Source of the DNA: Littorina saxatilis
Taxonomy: Eukaryota; Mollusca; Gastropoda; Littorinimorpha; Littorinidae
Direction: 5' to 3'
Assembly: GCF_037325665.1 (NCBI RefSeq)
Contig: NC_090245.1
Coordinates: 54,128,710 to 54,192,709, forward strand
Length of the DNA stretch: 64,000 bases
The translations under genes and the position numbers were made by a program. How positions within the stretch are numbered: position 1 is the stretch's first letter; every line of letters starts with the position of its first letter. The notes beneath the pieces were generated by a model. That model saw nothing but the letters and a program-made list of their open reading frames with translations, was not told the DNA's origin and ran no database searches. Positions 35,320 to 46,484 of this stretch are shown piece by piece.

Positions 35320-37011
35320 CGGAGTGATTGAGTTTGTGTTACTGTTTGTCGATTTCTTACGTGAGCCTTGATGGCTTCGCCTCTTGTTTTCTTGTTTGTC
35401 AATCATGATTTGCTTTCCTCTCTCATTTGGCAAGGAGGAATACACTCAGGGAAGGAAAAAGGTCAATTGTTTTCTGTATGAACTATTTCTGCATGTGTTT
35501 GCCAGACAGCAATACTTGGGTTTGGGTGGGTTTTTTTTAAATTGTTTTATTTGATGTGTTTGTTTGTTTTGTGTGTGTGTGTGTGTTTTGTGTTAGTTTT
35601 TTTTTTGTTGGGGGGGGGGGGGGGGCTTCTTTTTTTTTGCTCCATGCAGCAGAAGCATTTTTACCTGTAATTAGAATGAGCATTGTGGCTCCAGCAGTAA
35701 ACCATCTGTGCATCAGTTTGTCTTGATCTTGTTTTTGCATGCTGTGCAGATGTACAATGACATTGCAGCAGCGCTTGGTGATGCAGCAGAGGATAAGAAC
35801 GTTTCAGTGGCTGTCATCACAGGTGAGAGAGAGAGACTGTACCAAATTTACTTCTCCCATTCACCTCCTCTCTGCTTCCTCCTTCTCTCTGTCCTGAACC
35901 ATGGCAAACAATGCATCGTGTAGTCACCGTCATCAGTCTTTGTACAGTACACTGATAGGCAGTTTTGTCAATCAATTTTCCAAAGTATCTGTCATGAAGC
36001 GTTTGATACGTGGTGCGGCAGCCGCATGCATGGGTCCTGCACCTCCGCTTTCGGCCATGGACGTTTATCAAACGAGAAGAAAAAGTATCCAAACATTTGT
36101 GAAGTTCATAAATTAAAGCTGCTGTGTTTGGTTAGTTACAGTGTTATTTCAATGTGCTGTTGAACCTGTCCATAATGACCACAGAAGGGACCAATCAGAA
36201 GTGGTCTTTCTAGACAGGTGGTCGTTAATAATGCAAAGTTGAATTATTGAGATAAAAAGTTTTTTATCGGGGATCCCTTGTGGTGGTCAGTTTGGACGGA
36301 TGGTAGTTTTTCAGAGGTGGTCACCAGGGAAGGTTCGACTTGGGTTTTGCACACTAGCTTAAATTGCAGGCCATTAATTTTTTTTTGTCTCAGTCATGGT
36401 AGTAGATTTAGAATTTGATATCTTCAGGCATGGGAATTGTCCGCCGAAAGGCAAATTTCAGCCGATTTTTTTTTTCCGCCGAAAAAAGCAAAAGTGTCTG
36501 CAAAAAAAAAAAAAAATGGGGGAGGCAAAAATGGTTCTAAAAACTGAATTTAATGGCAAACTTGGAGTTTAGATGACACCAAATTGCACCAATTGGGTTC
36601 TTTGGAGAAAAAGAAAATGCGGGGGGACATGCCCCCGAACCCCCCTAGCAGGGCTAGGCGCTTCGCGCCGTCGACTTTGCCATTACTTACAAATTTTTAG
36701 CCTTTTTTACTTTTTTCAATTCCCATGCCTGTACCTTACATGATCATATTTTTTAGCATATCTGTCAGCTGTGATGTTTTGATCTTTGATTACATTATAC
36801 TATTTTCTGTGATCATTTGTGTGACAGGGACTGGGGATTATTATTGTAGCGGCAATGATTTATCCAACTTCGCCAATGTCAAGCCTGAGGAGATTGCACA
36901 AATGGCCCTCAATGGAAAAGTTGTTCTTTCGTAAGTTTCTTTCTGTCTCATACCGCTATTCATAAGTGTGAGTGTGTCTGTATTTGAGTGTCTGTGCCCA
37001 TGTGTATCACA

Positions 37012-37070
<59 letters not shown>

Positions 37071-39456
37071 TAAGTATTTGTCTGTGCTGTTCACTTTAGA
37101 AATTCTCTGTTTGTTTTGTTTTTTCAACAGGAATTTTGTGAAGACTTTCATAGACTTTCCCAAGCCCCTCATTGCCTTGATCAACGGACCGGCAGTGGGT
37201 ATCTCAGTTACTGTGTTGGGCCTGTTTGACGCTGTCTACTGTACTGACAAGGTGAGTGTTAGCCCACTGAGACAGTTTTTTTCTCTCTTAATTGATCATG
37301 CAGTGGATGACAGCATTCAAGAGAAGTGCAGTCATCATTTAAGTGCTGCTTAACACTCATTCTATCTCAAAGGGTCATGGAAAAGCAGATACAGTGTTAG
37401 AGTGAGAAAGAAAACAGAAACAAATAAAAAGGAAACCAGATCAGCCAGATGGAAATAATTAAGCTTCTCAGGGGCGGATCTGGGTTTTGAAAGGGGGGGG
37501 TGCAAAGTTCTTTTTTTTTGTTTTTTGTATCTTATCAGCGAAGGCGCGAAGCGGCGAACCGATGGCGCGAAGCGCCGAGCATGCTAGGGGGGTCTGGGGG
37601 CATGCCCCCCCGAAATTTTTTTTTAAAAAGGAAGCAAAATTGTGCAATCTGGTGCAATCTGAGCGTGTAAAGTGCTATTTTCAGGTGATACATTTTTCTT
37701 CTTTTTTTGTTTTGTTTTTGTTTTTTGTCCCGCTGGGGGGGGTGCAATTGCACCCATTGCACCCCCCCCAGATCCGCCCCTGCTTCTTCTACCTTCACTT
37801 AGACATGCCCACTATTGGAACTACATGTAATGCTGTTAACTGTCACTTCATCTTGTGTTCTGAGTGCATATGACTCGATGTACGAGACCTCTCCTGTGTA
37901 TAGCCTCTGACGAACGAAACTGCTCACAACACTTAGATCTCTCTACCAACAATTATACAATGTGATATTACTTCTGTGCAGGCAACATTCCACACACCGT
38001 TTTCACAGCTGGGTCAGTCCCCAGAAGGCTGCTCTTCCTACCTCTTCCCCAAGATGATGGGCAACGCCAAGGCCGGAGAGCTGCTTCTCTTCAACAAGAA
38101 AATCACTGCCCAGGAAGCCTGTGAGAGAAATCTGGTCACCCAGGTTTTCCCTGAGGATGTCTTCCAGAAAGAGACAGAGGCCTTGGTGTCATACTACGGA
38201 TCCCTTCCTCCTCAGGTATGGAATGTTGAATTATAAATTGGAGTGGAAGTTCCAAAATGGGGGTGAAAAAACCCCGGCCATACACATAAAAGCATGCTCT
38301 TTTCAGTGAGTGCATGTGGGAGTTGCAGACCATGAACACAGAAGAAGAAGAATGATGTTTGTGTGTTATGTGTGTTTGTGTGTGCAAGCGTGAGCATGTG
38401 TTTTCAGCACTGCCACTGAAGACTTAATTATTATAGTTAAAGTTGCAATAGAATTCAGACCATCTTTAACCCAAACGTTACAAATACAGGATTTAAATTT
38501 TTGTTCTGGTCCCAGTACACATGACCTCAACCCTAGTTATAAAAGCAAAATGACATACAGACAGAGAGACACTTACACAGACGTAACACAGACAGGTGGG
38601 GATATTTAAATAGGTCCCCCAATTTTTAGTATGTACCCCCCATACATCAAATCCCCTTACTTCTCTCTCTTTTCCCCCAAAAAGAACCCTTTTGAGTGTA
38701 AATGTGTAGTTTGTCAGTCATGCTGTGTGTATATATATACTCCCGATATACCCCCAACTCCTTCTTTGCGCTATGTACAGAAAGTACTGAGTTGGGGGTA
38801 TATCGGGAGTATATATATAGACAGTCCATGGGAGAGTAGCACCGCATTCAAGTACACTCTACTTGAAGTGGTTCTCTCCCTTGAATATCAAACCAGAATC
38901 GGTTTCGTTCCGTTTGAGAATAATTTCCGGTGGGGGTATACATTGGGATATTGCCGACTTTGACACATGTATTCAAACTTCTCAAATTCCCATGATATGT
39001 CGATCTCGGGACAAGTTTAAAGATTTCGTCATAAGCGTGAGTAAATTACAGACATTATGCATGCTTGGGAATCCAAAAAGTGCTCGTTATAAGCATAAAT
39101 TCGTTACAAAGAATTCGTTTCAAGCATTTTTTTTAAGCATGAAGAAAGAGGTATTCAGTTGGGAACTTAAAACTAATACGTTATAAGTCAAAATTCGTAA
39201 CTAGCGTGTTCGTTTTAGGTGGGTTCGACTGTATAACCCTAACCCAGCTCACATACGTATGAAAGCAATGGTTGTGTATGCCTTGTTTCAATTTTTACAG
39301 AGTTTGAAGTACTCCAAAACACTGAATCGAAGTGCAGAGCGTGAACTCTTACACAAGGTGAATGAAGCAGAATGTGATCTTCTGGTGGAAAGGTGGCAGT
39401 CACAGGAGTGCATCAACGCTATCATGTCCTTCTTCTCCAGGAAAGCCAACCTCTGA
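32943..39456 (+). CDS. ECI2: Enoyl-CoA delta-isomerase 2 (ACBP plus crotonase), nine exons
   Basis: Exons: 32943-32989, 33608-33764, 34223-34321, 34678-34857, 35750-35822, 36828-36930, 37131-37251, 37982-38215, 39301-39456. Phases agree throughout and give 389 aa, close to human ECI2 (about 394). The N terminus [17 protein letters not shown] is basic and lacks acidic residues, as in a mitochondrial leader. An acyl-CoA-binding domain spans about 36-115 ([25 protein letters not shown]). The crotonase domain, about 135-375, has [19 protein letters not shown] and GQSPEGCSS with the expected catalytic glutamate (E275). The enzyme moves 3-cis or 3-trans double bonds to 2-trans so unsaturated fatty acids can enter beta-oxidation. 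The C terminus KANL is the non-canonical peroxisomal signal known from catalase, so dual mitochondrial and peroxisomal targeting is likely. Introns hold several MITEs. AATAAA follows at 39592. Confidence 0.93.
33432..33473. repeat. (GT)n microsatellite in ECI2 intron 1
   Basis: About 20 GT units. It lies just upstream of ECI2 exon 2 and carries no coding signal. Confidence 0.9.
34912..35388 (-). mobile_element. Hairpin-ended non-autonomous element, family C, short version
   Basis: Same ends as 28494-29427: on the minus strand ACAAGAGGCGAAGCC..., subterminal GGCTCACGTAAG, and a 3' end CTTACGTGAGCC. It contains a large (GT)n array at about 35224-35312. Located in ECI2 intron 4, opposite to the gene. 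Confidence 0.6.
36158..36349. mobile_element. Tigger-like MITE fragment in ECI2 intron 5
   Basis: Diverged inverted ends GTTGAACCTGTCC and GGAAGGTTCGAC, with repeated GTGGTC words, match the design of the element at 9062-9221. The terminal TA duplication is no longer clear. Confidence 0.45.
36425..36731. mobile_element. hAT-like MITE in ECI2 intron 5
   Basis: Inverted ends CAGGCATGGGAATTG and CAATTCCCATGCCTG, flanked by TATCTT and TACCTT (one mismatch in 6). A GGGGGACATGCCCCC palindrome lies inside. Its right end is about 100 bases before exon 6. Confidence 0.65.
37014..37070. repeat. (GT)n microsatellite in ECI2 intron 6
   Basis: About 27 GT units within a 200-bp intron, close to the exon 7 acceptor, so length variation would change the intron length appreciably. 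Confidence 0.9.
37469..37782. mobile_element. hAT-like MITE in ECI2 intron 7, 5-bp target duplication
   Basis: Inverted ends CAGGGGCGGATCTGG and CCAGATCCGCCCCTG, flanked by CTTCT on both sides (37464-37468, 37783-37787). It holds the GGGGGCATGCCCCCC palindrome seen at 13.6 kb. No coding sequence. Confidence 0.7.
38730..38819. repeat. Perfect 31-bp inverted repeat with 28-base loop in ECI2 intron 8
   Basis: Arms 38730-38760 and 38789-38819 are exact reverse complements (core CTCCCGATATACCCCCAACT). The arms end in alternating TA, which may be the insertion flank. The transcript would form a stable hairpin. Confidence 0.8.
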
Positions 39457-39591
39457 CCTGATCATTTAACTTTGTGATATTGCACTCAACATGTTCGAAC
39501 TCAATTCTTGATGCACGGTAAACATGGCATATTTTTTGTTGCGAAAAAAAGAAAGAATGGTTGTAATTGGTTATAAGTTCAGGTTCGTCAT

Positions 39592-39597
39592 AATAAA
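39592..39597 (+). terminator. ECI2 polyadenylation signal AATAAA
   Basis: Canonical AATAAA 136 bases past the ECI2 stop codon and followed by a T/G-rich stretch, consistent with cleavage shortly after. Confidence 0.65.
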
Positions 39598-39685
39598 GTT
39601 CTGATATTTTCTAAAGATTGTTTTTGTTTGATATACCTAAGAAAGACGAGAGAAAGTGTGTGCATGTGTTGGTAAGAAAGTAAAA

Positions 39686-40381
39686 ACAAGTCGCGTAAGG
39701 CGAAATTACTACATTTAGTCAAGCTGTGGAACTCACAGAATGAAACTGAACGTAGTCCGCCGCTAGTGCAAAAGGCAGTGAAAGTGACGAGCCTGTTTGG
39801 CGCGGCAGCGGTTGCGCTGTGCTTTATAGCACGCTTTACTGTACCTCTCTTCGTTTTAACTTTCTGAGCGTGTTTTTAATCCAAACATATCATATCTATA
39901 TGTTTTTGGAATCAGGAACCGACAAGGAATAAGATGAAATAGTTTTTGAATCGATTTCGGAAATTTAATTTTGATCATAATTTTTATATTTTTAATTTTC
40001 AGAGATTGTTTTTAAAAATGACGAAGAATAAGATGAAATTGTTTTTGGATCGTTTAATAAAAAAATAATTTTAATTACAAGTTTCCGATTTTTAATGACC
40101 AAACTCACTCATTAGTTTTTAAGCCACCAAGCTGAAATGCAATACCAAACCCCGGCCTTCGTCAAAGATTGCTTTGCTAAAATTTCAATCAATTTAATGA
40201 AAAAATGAGGGTGTGACAGTGCCGCCTCAACTTTTACAAAAAGCCGGATATGACGTCATCAAAGGTATTTATCGAAAAAAAGAAAAAAACTTCCGGGGAT
40301 ATCATACCCAGGAACTCTCATGTCAAATTTCATAAAGATCGGCCCAGTAGTTTAGTCTGAATCGCTCTACACACACACACA

Positions 40382-40436
<55 letters not shown>

Positions 40437-40500
40437 CACGACCCTCGTCTCGATTCCCCCCTCTATGTTAAAACATTTAGTCAAAACTTGACTAAATGTA
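39686..40500 (+). mobile_element. Hairpin-ended non-autonomous element, family D, copy 1
   Basis: Begins ACAAGTCGCGTAAGGCGAAA (hairpin TCGC-GTAAG-GCGA), then subterminal ACATTTAGTCAAG; ends with a hairpin of arms CATTTAGTCAA and TTGACTAAATG. A (CA)n array at about 40367-40432 lies near the 3' end. Its terminal word was the target of the LINE at 40503-44660. No open frame with a recognisable domain. Other copies: 45351-46218 and 52318-53170. Confidence 0.65.
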
Positions 40501-40502
40501 AT

Positions 40503-43500
40503 CTTCTTCTTCTTGGCGTTCGCAGAGGTTACACAATCAGTCCAGCACTGGTGATAAATGTTGTCGTTTTCTCCAACTCCTGTCGACTGCCGTATAGTTT
40601 GGTCTGCAAGGGAGTTGGTGACGGCCACACTTCTTTTCGTTCCTCATCTAGTAAGGGACATCGCTGTAAGATGTGTTCCGCTGTTTGGTCTTCTTGACCG
40701 CAGGCACAGGTTGGTGATGGCGCCAGCTTGAACTTTCGGTTCATGTGAGCATTGAGCCTGTTGTGGCCAGTACGCAGCCTGATGAGGTTGACTTGCTGCT
40801 CTCTGGACATTGTGTGGTAGTCATCTCTGTTTGTCCTTGGCCTCATCAATGCCTTGATGAATGTCTTCTGCTCACTAAAGCTGACACTGTTTTCAGGTTG
40901 GTCTTCCACGGCTCCTTCTTTCGCCAGCTCATCTGCCCTTTCATTTCCTGGTATCCCACAGTGTGCTGGTATCCACAGGAGGACAACTCTTCTGGTTTGT
41001 CTGACCATCTGTAATGCTTTGGCCAGCTGTGGGAGTTTGTCGTTCTCTAGGGCCTGAAGGACTGAAAGGGCATCCGAGAGGAAGACAACTTGGTAGCAAG
41101 GGTCTGCGGAGTCCTGAACCAAGGAGGCGGCCTGCATGAGAGCTTCTGCTTCTGCTTTATAGTTTGTGCAGTGTTTGCCAGTGGCAACGCTGGATGTAGC
41201 TGTATGTCCCCCAGGGAACTGGATGAGAATGCCTGCACCTCCATTGAGCACGGCGTTAGTTGCTGATCCATCGGTGTATACATGGATCCACGCCTCTTTT
41301 GGGTACTGTTCGTCGATCAGGGCTAAGGTGAGTGCCTGTCGAGCTGTGTCATTCTGATCTTCTCCTGAGGTAACATGTGGAACACTGGTGCAGATCTGGA
41401 TGCCTGGTTTCTCTGTTGCCTTGGGGGTTTCCTCTTCTTCTTGAGTCAGAGGTAGAGTGTTCTGTGGGAGGACTTCCCTGTACTGTCGAGAAAGTCTCTT
41501 GCTCTCGTGTACAAAACTGCTCCGTTTGAGCCGGTTCTTGGTGAGGTTGCTCAGTCTGTGCTTCATGGGGTGGTCGGGTAGGCACTTGAGCTTCTCGGCC
41601 TGTACCATAGTCTTGGCTTCTCTTCTCTGACAGAGGGGTTGGATGGTGGTAAGCTTCTCCATTTCCTTGATGGGCGTGGATTTCATTGCACCAGTGATGA
41701 GTCGGAGGGCCTGGTTTTGCACACGGTCAAGGGTCTGCAGGTTTGTCTTGGCTGAGGTTGACCACGCTGTGGAGCCGTACTCGAGGTGGGGTCTGATTGT
41801 TCCCTGGTATACTGTCTTCAGTATCTTCTCGTTCGCTCCCCAGGTGGTACCTGCCAGCTTCCTGAGTATGGCTAGCTTGCGCCGGGCCTTCGTCTCTGCC
41901 TGTGCAATGTGTGGTTTCCAGGTCTGCCGTCTATCAAAGGTACGTTGCTTCTTCATCCTCTCTCAGAGGAGTTCCACCAAGCCTAATGGTTCCGGCTTTC
42001 TGCTTTGGCGACAGTGTGAATAGGGTGGTGGAGGATTTCTCCTTGTTGATGGAGACGCACCAATCTTCTGCCCATGCGTTCAGCCTATCTGCCGCTTGCT
42101 GCATTCTGTAGGTGGCAGTACTTGCGTGCTCCTCCTTGCACCAGATCACAAGGTCGTCTGCGTAGAGAGCAGCTTTGATCCCCTTGGGCATCTCAGACAC
42201 CAGATCGTCGATGAAGAGAAGGAAGAGTGTGGGGGAGAGGACTCCGCCCTGAGGGACGCCATGACGAAGGAGGAACTTCTTGCTTTTGGTCTGGTCGACG
42301 TTAACTCTTGCCCTGCGGTTATAGAGGTAAGAGCGAATCCACTGGTACATGTTGCTGGACACGCCTTTCCTCAGCAGTTTTACAAGGAGTCCATCTTTCC
42401 AGACCTTGTCAAATGCCTTCTGAAGATCTATCCAGGTGACGAAGACCAGCTTCTGTTCCTGAAAGGCATCTTCAACTTCTTGCGCTAGGTAAGTGACCTG
42501 ATCTTCAGTGCTGCGGAACTGTCGGAATCCAGCTTGTTCAGGGGCGAGGAGGTTCCTGGATTCCAGGTACCACCTGAGGCGCTCGTTCACAATTCTCTCC
42601 AAGGTCTTCACAACACAGCTGGTGAGGCTGATTGGGCGATAGCTGGTGGCCTTCTTTGGATCCTTCCCTTTTTTTAAGATGGGGATCATGATCGCTTCTC
42701 GCCAGAGTTGTGGTAGCGATCCTTCTTGCCAGCTGCTGTTGAAGACCTCGAGTAGCTTGTTCTCTGCTGCACTACCAAGGTGGGTTAGCATCTCGTTAGT
42801 GATGCCGTCTGGGCCAGGGGACTTCTTTGCCTTTGACTTTTTCAGAGCTGAGTGCAGCTCGTGGAGTGTGAGTGGTTGACTCATGGCGTCCACTGTCGAC
42901 TGTCTGGCAGGTCTCTCTCTTTTCTCTCTTCTTGCTTCTCTCTGTTTCTCGGGGCTAACATGGAGGTTGCTCTCAGCTGCATAGCTTTCAGCAAATTGGT
43001 TGGCAGCATGCTTTCCAGTTAGCACCTTCCCGTTCTCTTCTAATGTGATCTTTCCTCTGCTGGTGTTCTCATCATTCAACTGCTTGGTGAGCCTCCAGAG
43101 CTTTCTGCCATCCTTCTCAAGGTTCAGAGAGCTTGTTTTCTCTTGCCAGCTTCTCCGTCTTGCCTGTAGCTTCTTTTTGAGAAATTTGGCTTTGGCTTCC
43201 TGGAGGCGGATGTTGTTGTTTTGTGACGGGTTGACTTCTGCTTCCCTTCTGGCGTCTGCCAGATCATCATCCAGTTCCTGCAATTCATTGCTCCAGTAGG
43301 GCTTATAGTCTCTCCTGGCACCCCTGGGAATGGACTCACGCGCTGCTCTGAGGATGCTCATGTTGAAGTCCTTCGCCACCATGTTGATGTCTCGACCCTC
43401 GACTCTGATGTCTTTGGTGAGTTCGCTGGTGCGGTGTCTAAAGAGGAACCAGTTCGCTCTTTTGTAGTTCCACCGTGGGAAGGAAGCTTCAGTGCAGGAC

Positions 43501-44660
43501 TCCATGCCCAGGGTCAGAAAGACTGGCCGATGGTCACTTCCACCTAGCTGTTCTCCGACCTCTCTGCTGGTTAGCTGGTGCATGTCTTCCGTGCAGAAGG
43601 CTAGGTCAGGAGTTGATGTAGTGTGCTATCTTCTGGAGTAGAATGTAGGGCAGTCAAAGGGACTGTTCAAAAGGATGAGACCTTTGTCGTCCTGCCAGTT
43701 CTCCACCTCTTCTCCTCTCCGATCCAGGTGGTCATATCCCCAACTCTGTGAATGACTGTTGAAGTCACCCACCACGATGAAGTTGGAGGCCTTTGCGGGG
43801 ATCGTGTCAAGGGCGAGGTGTCTATCATTGGGGCAGTAGAAGTTGACAAGATGGAATTCTGATGTCTTCGTCTGGATTCGAATCACCTGATATTCGGAGT
43901 CCTCCATGTGCGTTTCTATCAAACAGGCATTGATGTTGTTCCTGATGAGGGTCAGGATTCCTCCTTTGCTTCGGTCTGTTCTGTCGGACCTAAGGCATTG
44001 GTAGCCTCTCACTTTGAAGGACTTTTGTGGTGTCAGGTGTGTCTCCTGAATACAGCAGATGTTGATGTTCTTCTCATGCAGGATATGCTCCAACTCTGTC
44101 TTCTTGTTCAGGATACTTTCTGCGTTCCAGTGCATGACCTGAAAAGGTCGCTGCTGACTGGGTTTCATCCTGGTTGTGGTGGTGCCAGTCACTTTCCTCC
44201 CGCGTCCCCTGGCGTGACAAGACGGACGGGAGGGACCTCCAGTAGTTGGGGCTGGGTCCCTTTGAGGCATGGGACCCGACGCTGCTCCACCCTGGGGGGT
44301 CCTCAATGGGCGAGCGCCATTTCCATCTGTGCTGGTTGATTGTATCATCATTTGCGTAAGTGCGTGTACCCGTGGTTTGTTAGAATGCGCCGTGCGGCCC
44401 GGGTCCTCCGTCTTCAGCATTCGGGGTTTTCTGTCGGGGTTACCTCACCCTTAGCTCATGGCCCGTACGTCCTACCCTGAGAGCACAGGGGGGAGAATTT
44501 GCCGGGATCCCACCCGGAGCCAGTTTGGTCCGCGGCCGCAAGCGGCTGATCTCCATATCTGAAGACCGTTCCCCTATCCGCCACCCGGGGACGCGCTGGG
44601 TTGGGGGTGGTCGCCCCACTGAAAATCCCACACTGGGTTAAGAAAGATCAGCCTGTCCCA
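40503..44660 (-). mobile_element. Full-length, nearly intact RNase H-bearing LINE (I/Jockey/Ingi-like)
   Basis: Flanked by a 13-bp target duplication GACTAAATGTAAT (40490-40502, 44661-44673). On the minus strand one long frame from 44420 carries an AP endonuclease (HWNAESIL, IQETHL, GDFNSHSQSWG, SDHRPVF), a reverse transcriptase (GPDGITNEML, GVPQGGVLSP, YADDLVIW near 42170), RNase H (VYTDGSATNAVLNGGAGI near 41280; AHCGIPGNERADELAKEGA) and a C-x-C-x8-H-x4-C finger near 40700. The frame has one in-frame TAG at 43628-43626 in the endonuclease and one frameshift near 41940 between reverse transcriptase and RNase H. No separate first ORF is seen; about 240 bases of leader precede the frame. The 3' UTR is only about 28 bases, ending in AAGAAGAAG. 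It must be a young insertion, probably no longer able to move by itself. Confidence 0.9.
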
Positions 44661-44673
44661 GACTAAATGTAAT

Positions 44674-45350
44674 GAAAGTCCCTCTATCTTCACTCGATTA
44701 TACGGATGGAGCTTGCCTATACCAAAAAATGAAGAATGAAAATTAAGACATGCATTGCTTCTTGCAGACAGATACTCTGGAGTGCAGAAAAAAATCTGGT
44801 CAGACCTTTAACGGTTTTGCTGTTGTTGTTTTTTGTCCCTGTTGGTTTTTTAGTTGTTGTTTTTTAGGTACAAATGTAATGGCCCGAAAAAACAGATTTA
44901 AAGTTAGTGGATCCAGGACACATTGTATTTAACCTGTGGTTCATCTCCATTATATATAACTGTTTCTGAAAAGCTAAACTTGGCCAAAAAATTATTGCAA
45001 CATATTTCGCACGCTAAGAAAAGCATCAAAACGCAATTCACTCCAGTTGAACCCTACATGCTGGAAAAGGTAACTATGTCAGCCGCCCATATCACTTGTC
45101 CGACCGATGGCACCCCGTATCCCGTGACAGCCCGTCAAACAAGGTCACCCCCCAAATCATCACAAACAAACGTTATACCAAAATGACCACCCCAAGCAAC
45201 GATGAAGCAATCAAATCACTTCTAACTAATCAATGATTGGTTGTTTATTTTTTGATAGCATCCCTACAACCTACCAGGTTCCGTAATGATCAATAAGGCC
45301 ATGGAACTACGATAGCGCTTAGGTGCCGGTTTTTTTTAATACAAGGAATA
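44674..45350. other. Stretch between repeats, no gene seen
   Basis: AT-rich sequence between the LINE target duplication and the next family D element. No supported feature. Confidence 0.4.
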
Positions 45351-46218
45351 ACAAGTCGCGTAAGGCGAAAATACAATATTTAGTCAAGTAGCTGTCGAAC
45401 TCACAGAATGAAACTGAACGCAACGCAACGCAGCAAGACCGTATACTCGTAGCATCGTCACTCCACCGCCCGTGGCAAAGGCAGTGCCCGTGGAATTGAC
45501 AAGAAGAGCGGGGTATTCGTTGCGCTGAGAAGGATAGCACGCTTTTCTGTACCTCTCTTCGTTTTAACTTTCTGAGCGTGTTTTTAATCCAAACATATCA
45601 TATCTATATATTTTTGGAATCAGGAACCGACAAGAAATAAGATGAAAGTGTTTTTAAATTGATTTCGAAAAAAAAAATTTTATAATAATTTTTATATATT
45701 TAATTTTCAGAGCTTGTTTTTAATCCGAATATAACATATTTATATGTTTTTGGAATCAGCAAATGATGGAGAATAAGATAAACGTAAATTTGGATCGTTT
45801 TATAAATTTTTATTTTTTTTTACAATTTTCAGATTTTTAATGACCAAAGTCATTAATTAATTTTTAAGCCACCAAGCTGAAATGCAATACCGAAGTCCGG
45901 GCTTCGTCGAAGATTACTTGACCAAAATTTCAACCAATTTGGTTGAAAAATGAGGGCGTGACTGTGCCGCATCAACTTTCACGAAAAGCCGGATATGACG
46001 TCATCAAAGACATTTATCAAAAAAATGAAAAAAACGTTCGGGGATTTCATACCCAGGAACTCTCATGTCAAATTTCATAAAGATCGGTCCAGTAGTTTAG
46101 TCTGAATCGCTCTACACACACACACACACACGCACGCACACACGCACATACACCACGACCCTCGTTTCGATTCCCCCTCGATGTTAAAATATTTAGTCAA
46201 AACTTGACTAAATATAAT
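45351..46218 (+). mobile_element. Hairpin-ended non-autonomous element, family D, copy 2
   Basis: Same start (ACAAGTCGCGTAAGGCG), subterminal TTTAGTCAAG and 3' hairpin (TTTAGTCAAAACTTGACTAAA) as copy 1, with a body about 50 bases longer. A conserved phrase near the 3' end (CTCATGTCAAATTTCATAAA) and a short CA array are shared by all three copies. Confidence 0.65.
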
Positions 46219-46407
46219 AAAGCAAACCACTATCTCTGCAACCGATTGAAAATTCGAAGAAGTAACTGAATTCCAAAGCCAAAGAGAATAGCCTTTCAGA
46301 AACGGGAAAACGAATTCAGAACGCAGACATTAGGCAATGAAATGCTCTCTCTCTTTCTCTCTCTCTCTTTTACACAAACAAATAAACACAGACAGACGCA
46401 CGCACGC

Positions 46408-46412
46408 ACACC

Positions 46413-46481
<69 letters not shown>
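46408..46481. repeat. (CA)n microsatellite
   Basis: Two adjoining CA arrays split by one CTGACA unit. The open frames reading through it on both strands are artefacts. Confidence 0.9.

Positions 46482-46484
<3 letters not shown>

Noticed and set aside
38863-39235. Full pogo-like element in ECI2 intron 8
   Set aside because: Only a right-end-like GGTGGGTTCGACTGTA is visible near 39218-39234; no matching left end was found.
40695-43299. Plus-strand frames across 40.5-44.4 kb
   Set aside because: Shadows of the minus-strand LINE frame, which has full domain support.
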